The notes under the pieces: model-generated | Database searches by the model: none | What the model was told of the DNA's origin: nothing | Seen by the model: the letters and a program-made list of their open reading frames with translations, nothing else | Origin: Yoonia vestfoldensis | GTDB lineage: Bacteria > Pseudomonadota > Alphaproteobacteria > Rhodobacterales > Rhodobacteraceae | Direction of reading: 5' to 3' | DNA: 64,000 nucleotides | NCBI RefSeq assembly: GCF_002158905.1 | Contig: NZ_CP021431.1 | Span: forward strand, 1,054,001 to 1,118,000 | Program-made: the position numbers and the translations under genes | In this document: positions 1-6,711 of the stretch, in pieces | How the letters are laid out: the number at the start of each line of letters is the position of its first letter | Position numbering within the stretch: the stretch's first letter is position 1

Positions 1-180
1 GTTCTAGTCGCTTGCACGGTCATGGGCAACTGCGGATGCAGCGCGGATGCTGGGTTAAATTGGCGCAGGCTGGCGCGGGCAGGGGCTGATCCGCCCTGAT
101 CCTGGGCGCAGGCGGTTGACGGCCGCAGGATATGCGCGCCATGGTTGTGGCGTTGATCTTTGGTAAAGGCGCAGGGCGAC

Positions 181-1935
181 ATGCCAATCTACCTCGAAGG
201 GATCGCGGTCCAGTTTTACCGCGGCATCGGCCCCGAGACGCAATATATCGCGCCTTTCACCGCGATGAATTTCTTCGTCGGCGCGAATAACGCGGGCAAA
301 TCGGTCATTCTGAATGTGATCAAGGAACGGTTGGGCGCAGATCAAGTGCGCGCCGATACCCTGGCACTCGACAGTCACAGAGGTCTTGAAGCAGGGAGTC
401 CCAGGGTGTTGCTGGGCCTGCAATATCCAAATGTAAAATCCCATGTCGAAACTGTGCTGACGGACCTGTTACGCCCGCGCGGAGAGCCCTCTATGCCGTC
501 CTTCGATGAAGAGAAAACACGACACCTCGCCCATGGGGTCGTGCAGGAATTAGCAGATATCGCGGGCTTTTGGTTTCAGGTCGGGCAGAAAAGCGCGACA
601 TTACAGTTGGACGATCAACAGCGAAAGACACTCTCGGGCTGTCTGGAGCCGCGATCCTGGCAATACCTCACAAACAATCTGGGCATGCTGCAATATCACC
701 ATTGGCAAGAATGCCCGTCAGCATGCCTGTCAATTCTACTTGGCAAGATCTGGTTCAAGTTTCCCGAACGTCTGATCATCCCCGCAAAACGACAGCTTGC
801 CGCCGGCGATGACGCATTCGACGACCTTTCTGGCAAAGGGCTGATCCGCCATCTTGCCGAGCTTCAGAACCCCGATCACCATGAACGCGAGAAAAAGCAG
901 GTCTTTGACCAGATCAACATTTTCCTGCGCGAGGTCACCGGCAAACCCGATGCGCAACTCGAGGTGCCCAACCACCGCGACCATCTGCTGGTGCATATGG
1001 ACAACAAGGTCCTGCCGCTGTCATCGCTGGGCACCGGCATTCACGAGGTCATCCTGATCGCGGCCTTTTGCACGATCCACCAGCACAGGATCATGTGTAT
1101 CGAGGAACCCGAAATCCATCTGCATCCGCTGTTGCAGCGCAAGCTGATCCGCTATTTGCAGGACAAGACAAAGAACCAATATTTCATCGCCACCCATTCG
1201 GCGGCCTTTATCGACACGCCGGGGGCATCGGTCTTTCATATCCGCAATGACGGGGTCCAGACCTCTGTGACGCCTGCCATCATCAAAGACGATAGGCGCG
1301 CGATTTGCGATGAATTGGGCTATCGCGCCTCGGATATCCTGCAAGCGAATGCTGTGATCTGGGTCGAAGGGCCGTCAGACCGGATCTATATCCGGCGCTG
1401 GGTGCAAGAGATTGACGCCAGCCTGCAAGAGGGCGTCCATTATACGATCATGTTCTATGGTGGCGGGCTGATCAAGCATCTGAGCGTGGATGATGATGCG
1501 CTGGAGGATTTCATCAAGCTGCGCGATCTGAACCGCAATAGTGTTGTCGTGATCGACAGCGACAAAGACAAGCCGCGCGCCAAGTTGAAACCGGCCGTGG
1601 CCCGGATCAAGGCAGAGATGTCCCAGGATGGTGGTCTTGTCTGGATTACCCAGGGCCGCGAGATCGAGAATTACGTGCCGCATGACCAGCTGCAGGCGGC
1701 GTTGAAACAGATCCATACAAAAGTCTACGGCGAGGCTGAAGCAGGGGGGCAGTTCGATCATGCCTTCTATTTCAGGCGAAAGGCGTCAAAAGACGCGGTC
1801 TATAAGGAGGGTGACAAGGTCGGTGCCGCCAAGATCGTTTGCGCAGCGCAGGTGGATCTGGATGTGCTGGATCTGCGCCAGCGGGTGAAGGAGCTGGCCA
1901 AGATGATCCGCCGCGCAAATGGGCTGAGCGCGTAA
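181..1935 (+). CDS. AAA ATPase fused to a TOPRIM nuclease domain (OLD-like; candidate defence protein)
   Basis: A 584-residue protein with an N-terminal ABC-type/AAA ATPase half: Walker A GANNAGKS at about residues 34-41 and a Walker B-like IEEPEIHLHP near 304. The C-terminal half looks like a TOPRIM nuclease: WVEGPSDR near 393, VVIDSDKD near 455 and the REIENYVP element near 491. This order is that of OLD-family nucleases and of fused PARIS-like (AriA-AriB) effectors. Members of these families act in phage defence or DNA turnover; a defence role here is inference. I prefer ATG 181 (AAAGG about 11 bases upstream) to an in-frame TTG at 160. It is convergent with lipB and separated from it by a short hairpin. 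No second component is visible, although the region left of it is outside the window. Confidence 0.8.
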   Translation: MPIYLEGIAVQFYRGIGPETQYIAPFTAMNFFVGANNAGKSVILNVIKERLGADQVRADTLALDSHRGLEAGSPRVLLGLQYPNVKSHVETVLTDLLRPRGEPSMPSFDEEKTRHLAHGVVQELADIAGFWFQVGQKSATLQLDDQQRKTLSGCLEPRSWQYLTNNLGMLQYHHWQECPSACLSILLGKIWFKFPERLIIPAKRQLAAGDDAFDDLSGKGLIRHLAELQNPDHHEREKKQVFDQINIFLREVTGKPDAQLEVPNHRDHLLVHMDNKVLPLSSLGTGIHEVILIAAFCTIHQHRIMCIEEPEIHLHPLLQRKLIRYLQDKTKNQYFIATHSAAFIDTPGASVFHIRNDGVQTSVTPAIIKDDRRAICDELGYRASDILQANAVIWVEGPSDRIYIRRWVQEIDASLQEGVHYTIMFYGGGLIKHLSVDDDALEDFIKLRDLNRNSVVVIDSDKDKPRAKLKPAVARIKAEMSQDGGLVWITQGREIENYVPHDQLQAALKQIHTKVYGEAEAGGQFDHAFYFRRKASKDAVYKEGDKVGAAKIVCAAQVDLDVLDLRQRVKELAKMIRRANGLSA

Positions 1936-1953
1936 GGTGGATTTCAATCCACC
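1936..1953. terminator. Palindrome between convergent genes
   Basis: GGTGGATT-TC-AATCCACC is a perfect 8-bp inverted repeat. It fills the gap between the stop codon of the ATPase/TOPRIM gene and the stop codon of lipB on the other strand. There is no T-run on either side, so it is at best a non-canonical bidirectional terminator or transcript-end stabiliser. Confidence 0.5.
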
Positions 1954-2598
1954 CTACATCACATCGTGAAAGCTTTGCCGCAGCGCGACATCCAGATCGG
2001 CCATGCTGACCGGCAGGCCAAGGTCCACCAGCGACGTCACCCCGTGGTCGCGGATGCCGCAGGGCACGATGCCGTCGAAATGCGAAAGATCGGGGTCCAG
2101 GTTGATCGCAAGGCCGTGAAATGACACCCATTTGCGCATGCGGATGCCAATGGCGGCGATCTTGTCCTCGGCCAGCGTGCCATCCGGCCTGCGCGGCTTG
2201 TCCGGGCGCTGCACCCAGACGCCGACACGGCCCGGCCGGATCTCGCCTTTGATGTTGAAGCTTTCCAGCGTGCCGATCACCCAATGTTCCAGATCCTGCA
2301 CAAAGCGACGCAGATCGCGCCCGCGCTTGCCCACGTCCAGCATGACATAGACAACCCGTTGCCCCGGCCCGTGATAGGTATATTCGCCACCGCGCCGCGC
2401 CTCATGCACCGCAAAGCGGTCCGGCGCGATCAGATCCGCCGGTTTGGCCGATGTGCCCGCAGTGTAAAGCGGCGGGTGTTCCAGCAGCCAGATACATTCA
2501 TCCGCCTCGCCCGCGATAATCGCATTGACGCGGTTTTCCATGAAGGCCAGCGCCGCGTCATATTCTGTCAGCCCGTCGCTGATGATCCAGTCTACCAT
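1954..2598 (-). CDS. lipB: Octanoyl-[ACP]:protein N-octanoyltransferase (lipoate biosynthesis)
   Basis: LipB moves octanoyl from acyl carrier protein to the lipoyl domains of 2-oxoacid dehydrogenases and the glycine cleavage H protein, the first step of de novo lipoate synthesis in the cytoplasm. The 214-residue product carries the family hallmarks: [13 protein letters not shown], then [21 protein letters not shown] with the catalytic-region lysine, then GIVPCGIRD with the thioester cysteine. The start is set at MVDWIISDG (ATG 2598); an upstream in-frame extension of 21 residues is rich in unlikely sequence and is not needed by the family. It is a housekeeping gene, convergent with the upstream ATPase gene. 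Confidence 0.95.
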   Translation of the reverse strand: MVDWIISDGLTEYDAALAFMENRVNAIIAGEADECIWLLEHPPLYTAGTSAKPADLIAPDRFAVHEARRGGEYTYHGPGQRVVYVMLDVGKRGRDLRRFVQDLEHWVIGTLESFNIKGEIRPGRVGVWVQRPDKPRRPDGTLAEDKIAAIGIRMRKWVSFHGLAINLDPDLSHFDGIVPCGIRDHGVTSLVDLGLPVSMADLDVALRQSFHDVM

Positions 2599-2704
2599 GC
2601 ATTGGAGATAAGCGACCAGATAGGCGATGGAAAGGGAGATGATTTCCCCTTGGCATCGCAAATCGCCTCGTCTATGAGAACGGCACTTACCAGCCTATGG
2701 ACTT

Positions 2705-2791
2705 GCGGTCGTGGCGGAATTGGTAGACGCGCAGCGTTGAGGTCGCTGTGAAGTAACATTCGTGGGGGTTCGAGTCCCCCCGACCGCACCA
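2705..2791 (+). tRNA. tRNA-Leu (GAG anticodon)
   Basis: An 87-nt class II tRNA. Acceptor arms GCGGTCG and CGACCGC pair fully, and the discriminator A plus CCA are encoded. The anticodon stem CAGCG/CGCTG encloses the loop TTGAGGT, giving anticodon GAG. A long variable arm (GAA...TTC) is followed by a T arm of GGGGG/CCCCC around TTCGAGT. Its 3' end and about 120 bases of downstream sequence are duplicated about 1.07 kb away, marking it as an integration site. Confidence 0.97.
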
Positions 2792-2910
2792 TCATCTCTT
2801 GCCAGCGAGAGCCCCCCACCGCCTCAGTGCAGCATCAGCAGCAGGGCTTGTGATGGTTCGGATGTCACCGGCAGTCCTTGGGCGCGTTGGAAGGCTGTGA
2901 TCGCGCGGAA
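2779..2910. repeat. Left copy of a ~130-bp direct repeat at the tRNA-Leu 3' end (att-like)
   Basis: This segment runs from the last bases of tRNA-Leu (CCCGACCGCACCA) through the following intergenic stretch into the 3' end of a transglycosylase-like sequence. It matches 3849-3978 at a constant offset of 1070 bases, with only about five substitutions. Repeats including a tRNA 3' end on both sides of an insert are the usual trace of site-specific integration, but no integrase remains. Confidence 0.8.
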
Positions 2911-2936
2911 ATTGGCGGTGGTGCTGAAACGGGGCG
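2824..2936 (-). pseudogene. Degenerate 3'-terminal fragment of the lytic transglycosylase gene
   Basis: The minus strand repeats the last part of the transglycosylase gene found intact at 3894-5012, including its stop codon at 2824-2826. The copy has an internal deletion: after GATCGCGCGG (2900-2909) it jumps to sequence that in the intact gene follows a second GATCGCGCGG 212 bases further on. Loss between two 10-bp direct repeats explains this. The match fades out near 2936, where the foreign insert begins. It has no start and cannot encode a product. Confidence 0.8.
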
Positions 2937-3035
2937 CGCGGGGGAAGGGCTCGATCCATTTTTGGTCCAGGCTTTTTTGTAGTGAAACAATTCGGCTTTT
3001 AGTTTGCTGACCAAGATAGCTGTGAAGGACAAGGT

Positions 3036-3731
3036 ATGAGGAGAACGGTGAAGTCGGTCCATCTGCCAGTCTGGTCTAATGCAGAGCATACAGCCATTGA
3101 CTGTGTGGTGAAGTTCGCAGAGTGGCGAACTGAGGGGCCATTTACGGCCTCGCCTATCGACCCCGAGGCTCATGGAAGAGAACTTTTTCATCGACTGGTG
3201 AACGGTGAGTTTGGACCTATTGGGCCATTCAAACCAAGCGCTAATCCTGACGAAGCGGACGCAATGCTTATACTTGACGCCAAGGCTGACTGGTCGGCAA
3301 AGTGGCCCGAGCTTGAGATGTTTCTTCAAGAGGCGAATGCAGAGAATGCACGGGGGACTATGCGCGGCATAGGGTTGGTGTGGGGGATTATGTTGGATGA
3401 CATGCTTGTTCGAGTGATGGAGGGTCAGGGCGCGTCTTCCATTCCTTCAGGCTTCAAAGACAAGATTACAGTGGCGGCCCAAGAAGACATCATCACCACC
3501 AAGGAACGTGATGCCCTCCATGCAATTAGACATATCCGAGACAGGTGCGCTCACCAATGGAACTTGAGCTTTTCAAACCCTGAGGTCGAAGTTGTCTACC
3601 AACACTTTAACGCGCTAAGAAAAGAGTTCGTGAGCGATCTAAAAGAGACCAAGGACTTAGAAGAACTGATGAAATTGGTCTACTCCTCGGCTTGCTGCGC
3701 TCTGATCATCGGCTTTACAACCAGACTTTGA
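3036..3731 (+). CDS. HEPN-like protein, possible RNase/toxin, in a tRNA-adjacent insert
   Basis: A 231-residue protein I cannot assign to a named family. Its C-terminal half is helical and contains IRHIRDRCAH, a match to the R-x4-H signature of HEPN nucleases (Arg168 to His173), preceded by a helix with MRGIGLVWGIMLDDML. The first ~75 residues look like a separate small domain of unknown role. ATG 3036 follows AAGGA at a suitable distance. The gene is visibly less GC-rich than its neighbours and is the only gene in the insert between the two tRNA-Leu repeats. HEPN proteins commonly act in toxin-antitoxin or antiviral systems, and no partner antitoxin is evident. MltR-like or other non-catalytic HEPN folds are an alternative. 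Confidence 0.65.
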   Translation: MRRTVKSVHLPVWSNAEHTAIDCVVKFAEWRTEGPFTASPIDPEAHGRELFHRLVNGEFGPIGPFKPSANPDEADAMLILDAKADWSAKWPELEMFLQEANAENARGTMRGIGLVWGIMLDDMLVRVMEGQGASSIPSGFKDKITVAAQEDIITTKERDALHAIRHIRDRCAHQWNLSFSNPEVEVVYQHFNALRKEFVSDLKETKDLEELMKLVYSSACCALIIGFTTRL

Positions 3732-3759
3732 AAATGTCCCTTGCCTTGAAGGCACATTT
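3732..3759 (+). terminator. Probable terminator of the HEPN-like gene
   Basis: Immediately after the stop codon, AAATGT(ccctt)GCCTT-G-AAGGC-ACATTT can fold into a hairpin with one bulge, ending in TTT. The rest of the gap to 3848 is AT-rich and shows no gene. Confidence 0.5.
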
Positions 3760-3848
3760 CGGGCGGATTAAGGTCCAAGGTCAGGAACGGAATATCTGCT
3801 AAGTATATAAAATTAAGGTAGATCAGTTAGATATTTTCCCCTGTGCCG

Positions 3849-3978
3849 CCCGACCGCACCATCATCTGTTGCCAGCGACAGCCCCCCACCGCCTCAGCGC
3901 AGCATCAGCAGCAGGGCTTGCGATGGTTCGGATGTCACCGGCAGTCCCTGGGCGCGTTGGAAGGCTGTGATCGCGCGG
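3849..3978. repeat. Right copy of the tRNA-Leu-proximal direct repeat
   Basis: This is the counterpart of 2779-2910. It starts with an orphan tRNA 3' end (CCCGACCGCACCA at 3849-3861) with no tRNA body upstream, and runs into the 3' end of the intact transglycosylase gene. It marks the right boundary of the ~0.9-kb insert. Confidence 0.8.
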
Positions 3979-5012
3979 GTGGTGTTGGCGCCGATCACGC
4001 CGTCCGCGCCTTGGGTGTCGAAACCGCGCCGTGTCAGCCCGGTCTGAAGTGCCACGCGATCCGCTTTGCGCAGCCCGAAACGGTCGGGCGGGAATGGCAT
4101 CTGCAAGGGGCCGCCACCGGCGATCCGGTCGGCCAGATGGCCCACGCCGATCGCATAGGCATCGGAATTGTTATAGCGTTTGATCGCGCGGAAATTGGCG
4201 GTGGTGCTGAAACGCGGCCCGCCTTGTTGCGGCTCTAGCGCACCATTTGGGTCTTCGCGGCCCCAGGCCATGCCGCTTTGCCAACCATTGCGCGCCAGGT
4301 AATTGGCCGCACTGGCCAGCGCGTCCGAGGGGTCATCCGCCCAGATATCGCGCCGCCCGTCGCCGGTGAAATCGACCGCGAATTGGGCATAGGTCGTGGG
4401 GATGAACTGGGTATGGCCCATCGCGCCGGCCCATGATCCGGTCATCCGCGCGGGGCTGATATCGCCCGCCTGCAGGATGCGCAGGGCTGCGAGCGTCTGG
4501 GCCTCGAAAAACGCACCGCGGCGGCCGTCATAGGCCAGCGTCGAGGTGGCTGCGATCACCGGGATATCGCCCTGGCGTTCGCCGTAAAAGCTTTCCAGCC
4601 CCCAGATCGCGGTCACGATATAGCGGTTGACCCCATAGCGCGCCTCGATCGCCTGCAGCACCGGCGCGTGGCTTGCATAGGCCGCACGGCCTTTGGCGAT
4701 CCGTTCGTCAGAGGCCGCGATGGCCAGGTAATCTTCCAAGCTGCGCCGGAATTCGGTCTGGTTGCGGTCGCGTGTCACCACGCCGGGCAGAAAGCCCGCA
4801 TTGCGAAAGGCCGCGTCAAAGGTCGCCGGCGACACGCCCTGTGCCGTGGCACGCCCGCGAAAACCCGCGACCCAGGCGTCATAGCCCGCATTGCGCTGTG
4901 GCCGCAGATCGGGCGGCGTGGTTCGCGTGCCGGTGTTGCGCGCAGAGGGCGCACATCCCGCCAGCAGGCTTGCGCCCAGCCCCGCGAGGATGAAACGTCT
5001 GGGGGTGGTCAT
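3894..5012 (-). CDS. Lytic murein transglycosylase, MltB/SLT_2 type, with peptidoglycan-binding domain
   Basis: A 372-residue lipoprotein that should cleave peptidoglycan glycan strands to 1,6-anhydro-muropeptides in the periplasm. The start at MTTPRRFIL gives a lipoprotein signal ending in LLAGC (Cys20). The SLT_2 domain contains AIWGLESFYGERQG with the catalytic glutamate, the GSWAGAMGHTQFIPTTY motif and DFTGDGRRDIW. A C-terminal peptidoglycan-binding repeat (residues ~310-372: LTRRGFDTQGADGVIGANT..AI..FQ) completes the usual architecture. Its last ~130 bases are duplicated beside tRNA-Leu. An 11-residue longer start (5045) exists but would spoil the signal peptide. Confidence 0.92.
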   Translation of the reverse strand: MTTPRRFILAGLGASLLAGCAPSARNTGTRTTPPDLRPQRNAGYDAWVAGFRGRATAQGVSPATFDAAFRNAGFLPGVVTRDRNQTEFRRSLEDYLAIAASDERIAKGRAAYASHAPVLQAIEARYGVNRYIVTAIWGLESFYGERQGDIPVIAATSTLAYDGRRGAFFEAQTLAALRILQAGDISPARMTGSWAGAMGHTQFIPTTYAQFAVDFTGDGRRDIWADDPSDALASAANYLARNGWQSGMAWGREDPNGALEPQQGGPRFSTTANFRAIKRYNNSDAYAIGVGHLADRIAGGGPLQMPFPPDRFGLRKADRVALQTGLTRRGFDTQGADGVIGANTTRAITAFQRAQGLPVTSEPSQALLLMLR

Positions 5013-5226
5013 GTCCAAGGCTCGCTCTGATATCTTTTGCCTCACCCTAGCCGTTTATCCGGGCGCGACAATCCCGCGATCAGCTGACAGGCAAGGCTTT
5101 GCCGTCGGCCAGAGGATATCTGACAGATCCGGCCCAGAGATCCCGTGACGCGCATCCAATGGGCCAGATGCATATGCACCGCGCCTGTTGGGGAGGGGGC
5201 TGGCGTCACAGGGGCGCTGCCCCTCG

Positions 5227-5244
5227 CCCCGGACATGTCCGGGG
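5227..5244. repeat. 18-bp perfect palindrome in the intergenic region
   Basis: CCCCGGACATGTCCGGGG is followed on the plus strand by ctcaCCCCGGAGTATTTTTGGAAAAAAGAAG. The 5013-5286 gap contains no gene. The palindrome lies just downstream of the cytochrome b561 gene (minus strand) and upstream of the transglycosylase gene, so it may end the b561 transcript. The adjacent GAGTATTTTTGGAAAAAAGAAG tail resembles sequence I associate with intergenic elements of Rhodobacteraceae, a recollection I cannot check here. Confidence 0.5.
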
Positions 5245-5286
5245 CTCACCCCGGAGTATTTTTGGAAAAAAGAAGAGGCGCGATGG

Positions 5287-5826
5287 CTAGGCGCGCCAGA
5301 ATGGCCAGATGCGCCCGAAAACGCCGTCGCGCAGGATCACGGCGTGATGCAGCGCCGCCCCGATATGCAGTGCCAGCAGCGCCAGCAGCCCGAAGCGGCC
5401 GTAGAAATGCAGGGTCTTGGCGATTTCGGCCAGCGGCTCGTTGCGCGCCAGCAAAGGGTGCAGGCCGATGGCGTCCAGCCCCTCGATCGGGAAGCCGCCC
5501 CATGTCACGCGCAGATAGCCGGTGATCGCCATGAAAAAGACCATGACGTAAAGCAGGATATGCGTGGTCCGGGCGGCGGTCTTTTGCCAGCCTGGCATCT
5601 GGGCGGGCAGCGGGCTGGGCGGGTTGGCCGCGCGGTAGGCCAGTCTGGCGATCATCAGTAGCAGGATCACCACGCCAAGGTTTTTATGCAGGATGAACAG
5701 GGTGTTCTGCGTGGCGCGGTCAAGGCCGTCCGAGACCATGATCCCGCCCACGGGCAGCATCGCGAGGATGGCGACGGCCAGGGCCCAATGCAGCAGGCGG
5801 GCGGGCAGGCGGTATCCTTGTGGCAT
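5287..5826 (-). CDS. Cytochrome b561 family protein
   Basis: A 179-residue four-helix membrane protein of the bacterial (YodB-like) cytochrome b561 family, which passes electrons between quinol and periplasmic acceptors using two b-type hemes. Candidate heme-ligand histidines sit in RLLHWALA (helix 1), ILHKNLGVV (helix 2), RTTHILLYV (helix 3) and LHIGAALHH (helix 4). The start at MPQGYRLPAR (ATG 5826) was chosen because the 66 upstream codons in frame are low-quality sequence antisense to the neighbouring gene. It is divergent from the phosphatidyltransferase gene. The electron partner is unknown. Confidence 0.88.
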   Translation of the reverse strand: MPQGYRLPARLLHWALAVAILAMLPVGGIMVSDGLDRATQNTLFILHKNLGVVILLLMIARLAYRAANPPSPLPAQMPGWQKTAARTTHILLYVMVFFMAITGYLRVTWGGFPIEGLDAIGLHPLLARNEPLAEIAKTLHFYGRFGLLALLALHIGAALHHAVILRDGVFGRIWPFWRA

Positions 5827-5913
5827 CTGATGCTCCTTTGTTTCATCAAAGGATGTGCATGGCTTTGTGTCAACTCCGTGGCAGAGCGGCGTTGACTTGG
5901 GCGGGGGGATGCT

Positions 5914-6711
5914 ATGTCTGGAGATATGAGTGCGACATTCGCAGATCGCGCGGCTGCGCTGCATGGCGCGCGCAAGGCGCAGGGGCCGTTGCTGCGGCGC
6001 TTTGCCATTGTGGTGATCGTGCATCTGTGGCTGCTGGCCATGCTGGTCTATGCGCTATTGGGGTTTGATCCATCCGCCTTTTGGACCGGGGGCGCGCTGG
6101 CGCTGGTGCTTTACCTGGCAATGAACGGGGTTTTATGGGCGGGGCTGGTGCGCCATTATCCGCACGCAGATCTGGGCCTGTGCAATCTGGTCACCCATTT
6201 TCGCGCCACGCTGACCGCTGCTTTGGCGGCGCTGCTGCCCCATATTGCGGCGCTGGCGGCCGATCCGCTGCTGGCTTGGGGCTGTGTCATCATCGCCGCC
6301 GTCGCCTTGGCCTGTGACGGGATCGACGGCTGGGCGGCGCGCCGCGCGGGGCTGGCGAGCCGCTTTGGTGCGCGTTTTGACATGGAGGTCGATTCCCTGC
6401 TGGCGCTGATCCTGGCCTTGATCCTGTGGCAGAGCGCCAAGCTGGGCGATTGGGTCTTGTTGCTGGGGGTGATGCGCTATCTCTTTGTGCTGGCGGCATG
6501 GTGCCTGCCTTGGCTGAACCGCCCGACGCCGCCGCGCATCAGCGCCAAGCTGGTCTGCGTGATCCAGATCGCCGCATTGATCGCGCTGGTATCGCCGGTG
6601 CTGTCGGGCGCTGCGGCCACGGGTCTGGCGGCAGGCGTGCTTGCCTTGGTGATCTGGTCCTTTGGCGTTGATATCCGGTATCTTTGGCAGATCCGCGCCA
6701 GATGCGCCTGA
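5914..6711 (+). CDS. CDP-alcohol phosphatidyltransferase family membrane protein
   Basis: A 265-residue multi-helix membrane protein with the complete CDP-alcohol phosphatidyltransferase motif: D-G-I-D-G-W-x-A-R at about residues 134-142, then G-A-R-F-D-M-E-V-D. These residues bind two metal ions and the CDP moiety. Family members join a CDP-linked lipid or alcohol to a second alcohol (phosphatidylglycerol, phosphatidylserine, phosphatidylcholine or phosphoinositol synthesis). The second substrate cannot be read from sequence. An alternative start lies at ATG 5926. Its 3' end overlaps the next gene by 10 bases, so the two are probably translated together and may act on the same lipid head group. 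Confidence 0.85.
   Translation: MSGDMSATFADRAAALHGARKAQGPLLRRFAIVVIVHLWLLAMLVYALLGFDPSAFWTGGALALVLYLAMNGVLWAGLVRHYPHADLGLCNLVTHFRATLTAALAALLPHIAALAADPLLAWGCVIIAAVALACDGIDGWAARRAGLASRFGARFDMEVDSLLALILALILWQSAKLGDWVLLLGVMRYLFVLAAWCLPWLNRPTPPRISAKLVCVIQIAALIALVSPVLSGAAATGLAAGVLALVIWSFGVDIRYLWQIRARCA

Noticed and set aside
55..444. Minus-strand frame of 129 codons at the left edge
   Set aside because: Antisense to the ATPase/TOPRIM gene, no recognisable domain, and explained by codon bias of the real gene.
2816..2960. A second functional transglycosylase gene next to tRNA-Leu
   Set aside because: Only the last ~110 bases are present, with an internal 212-base deletion and no start.
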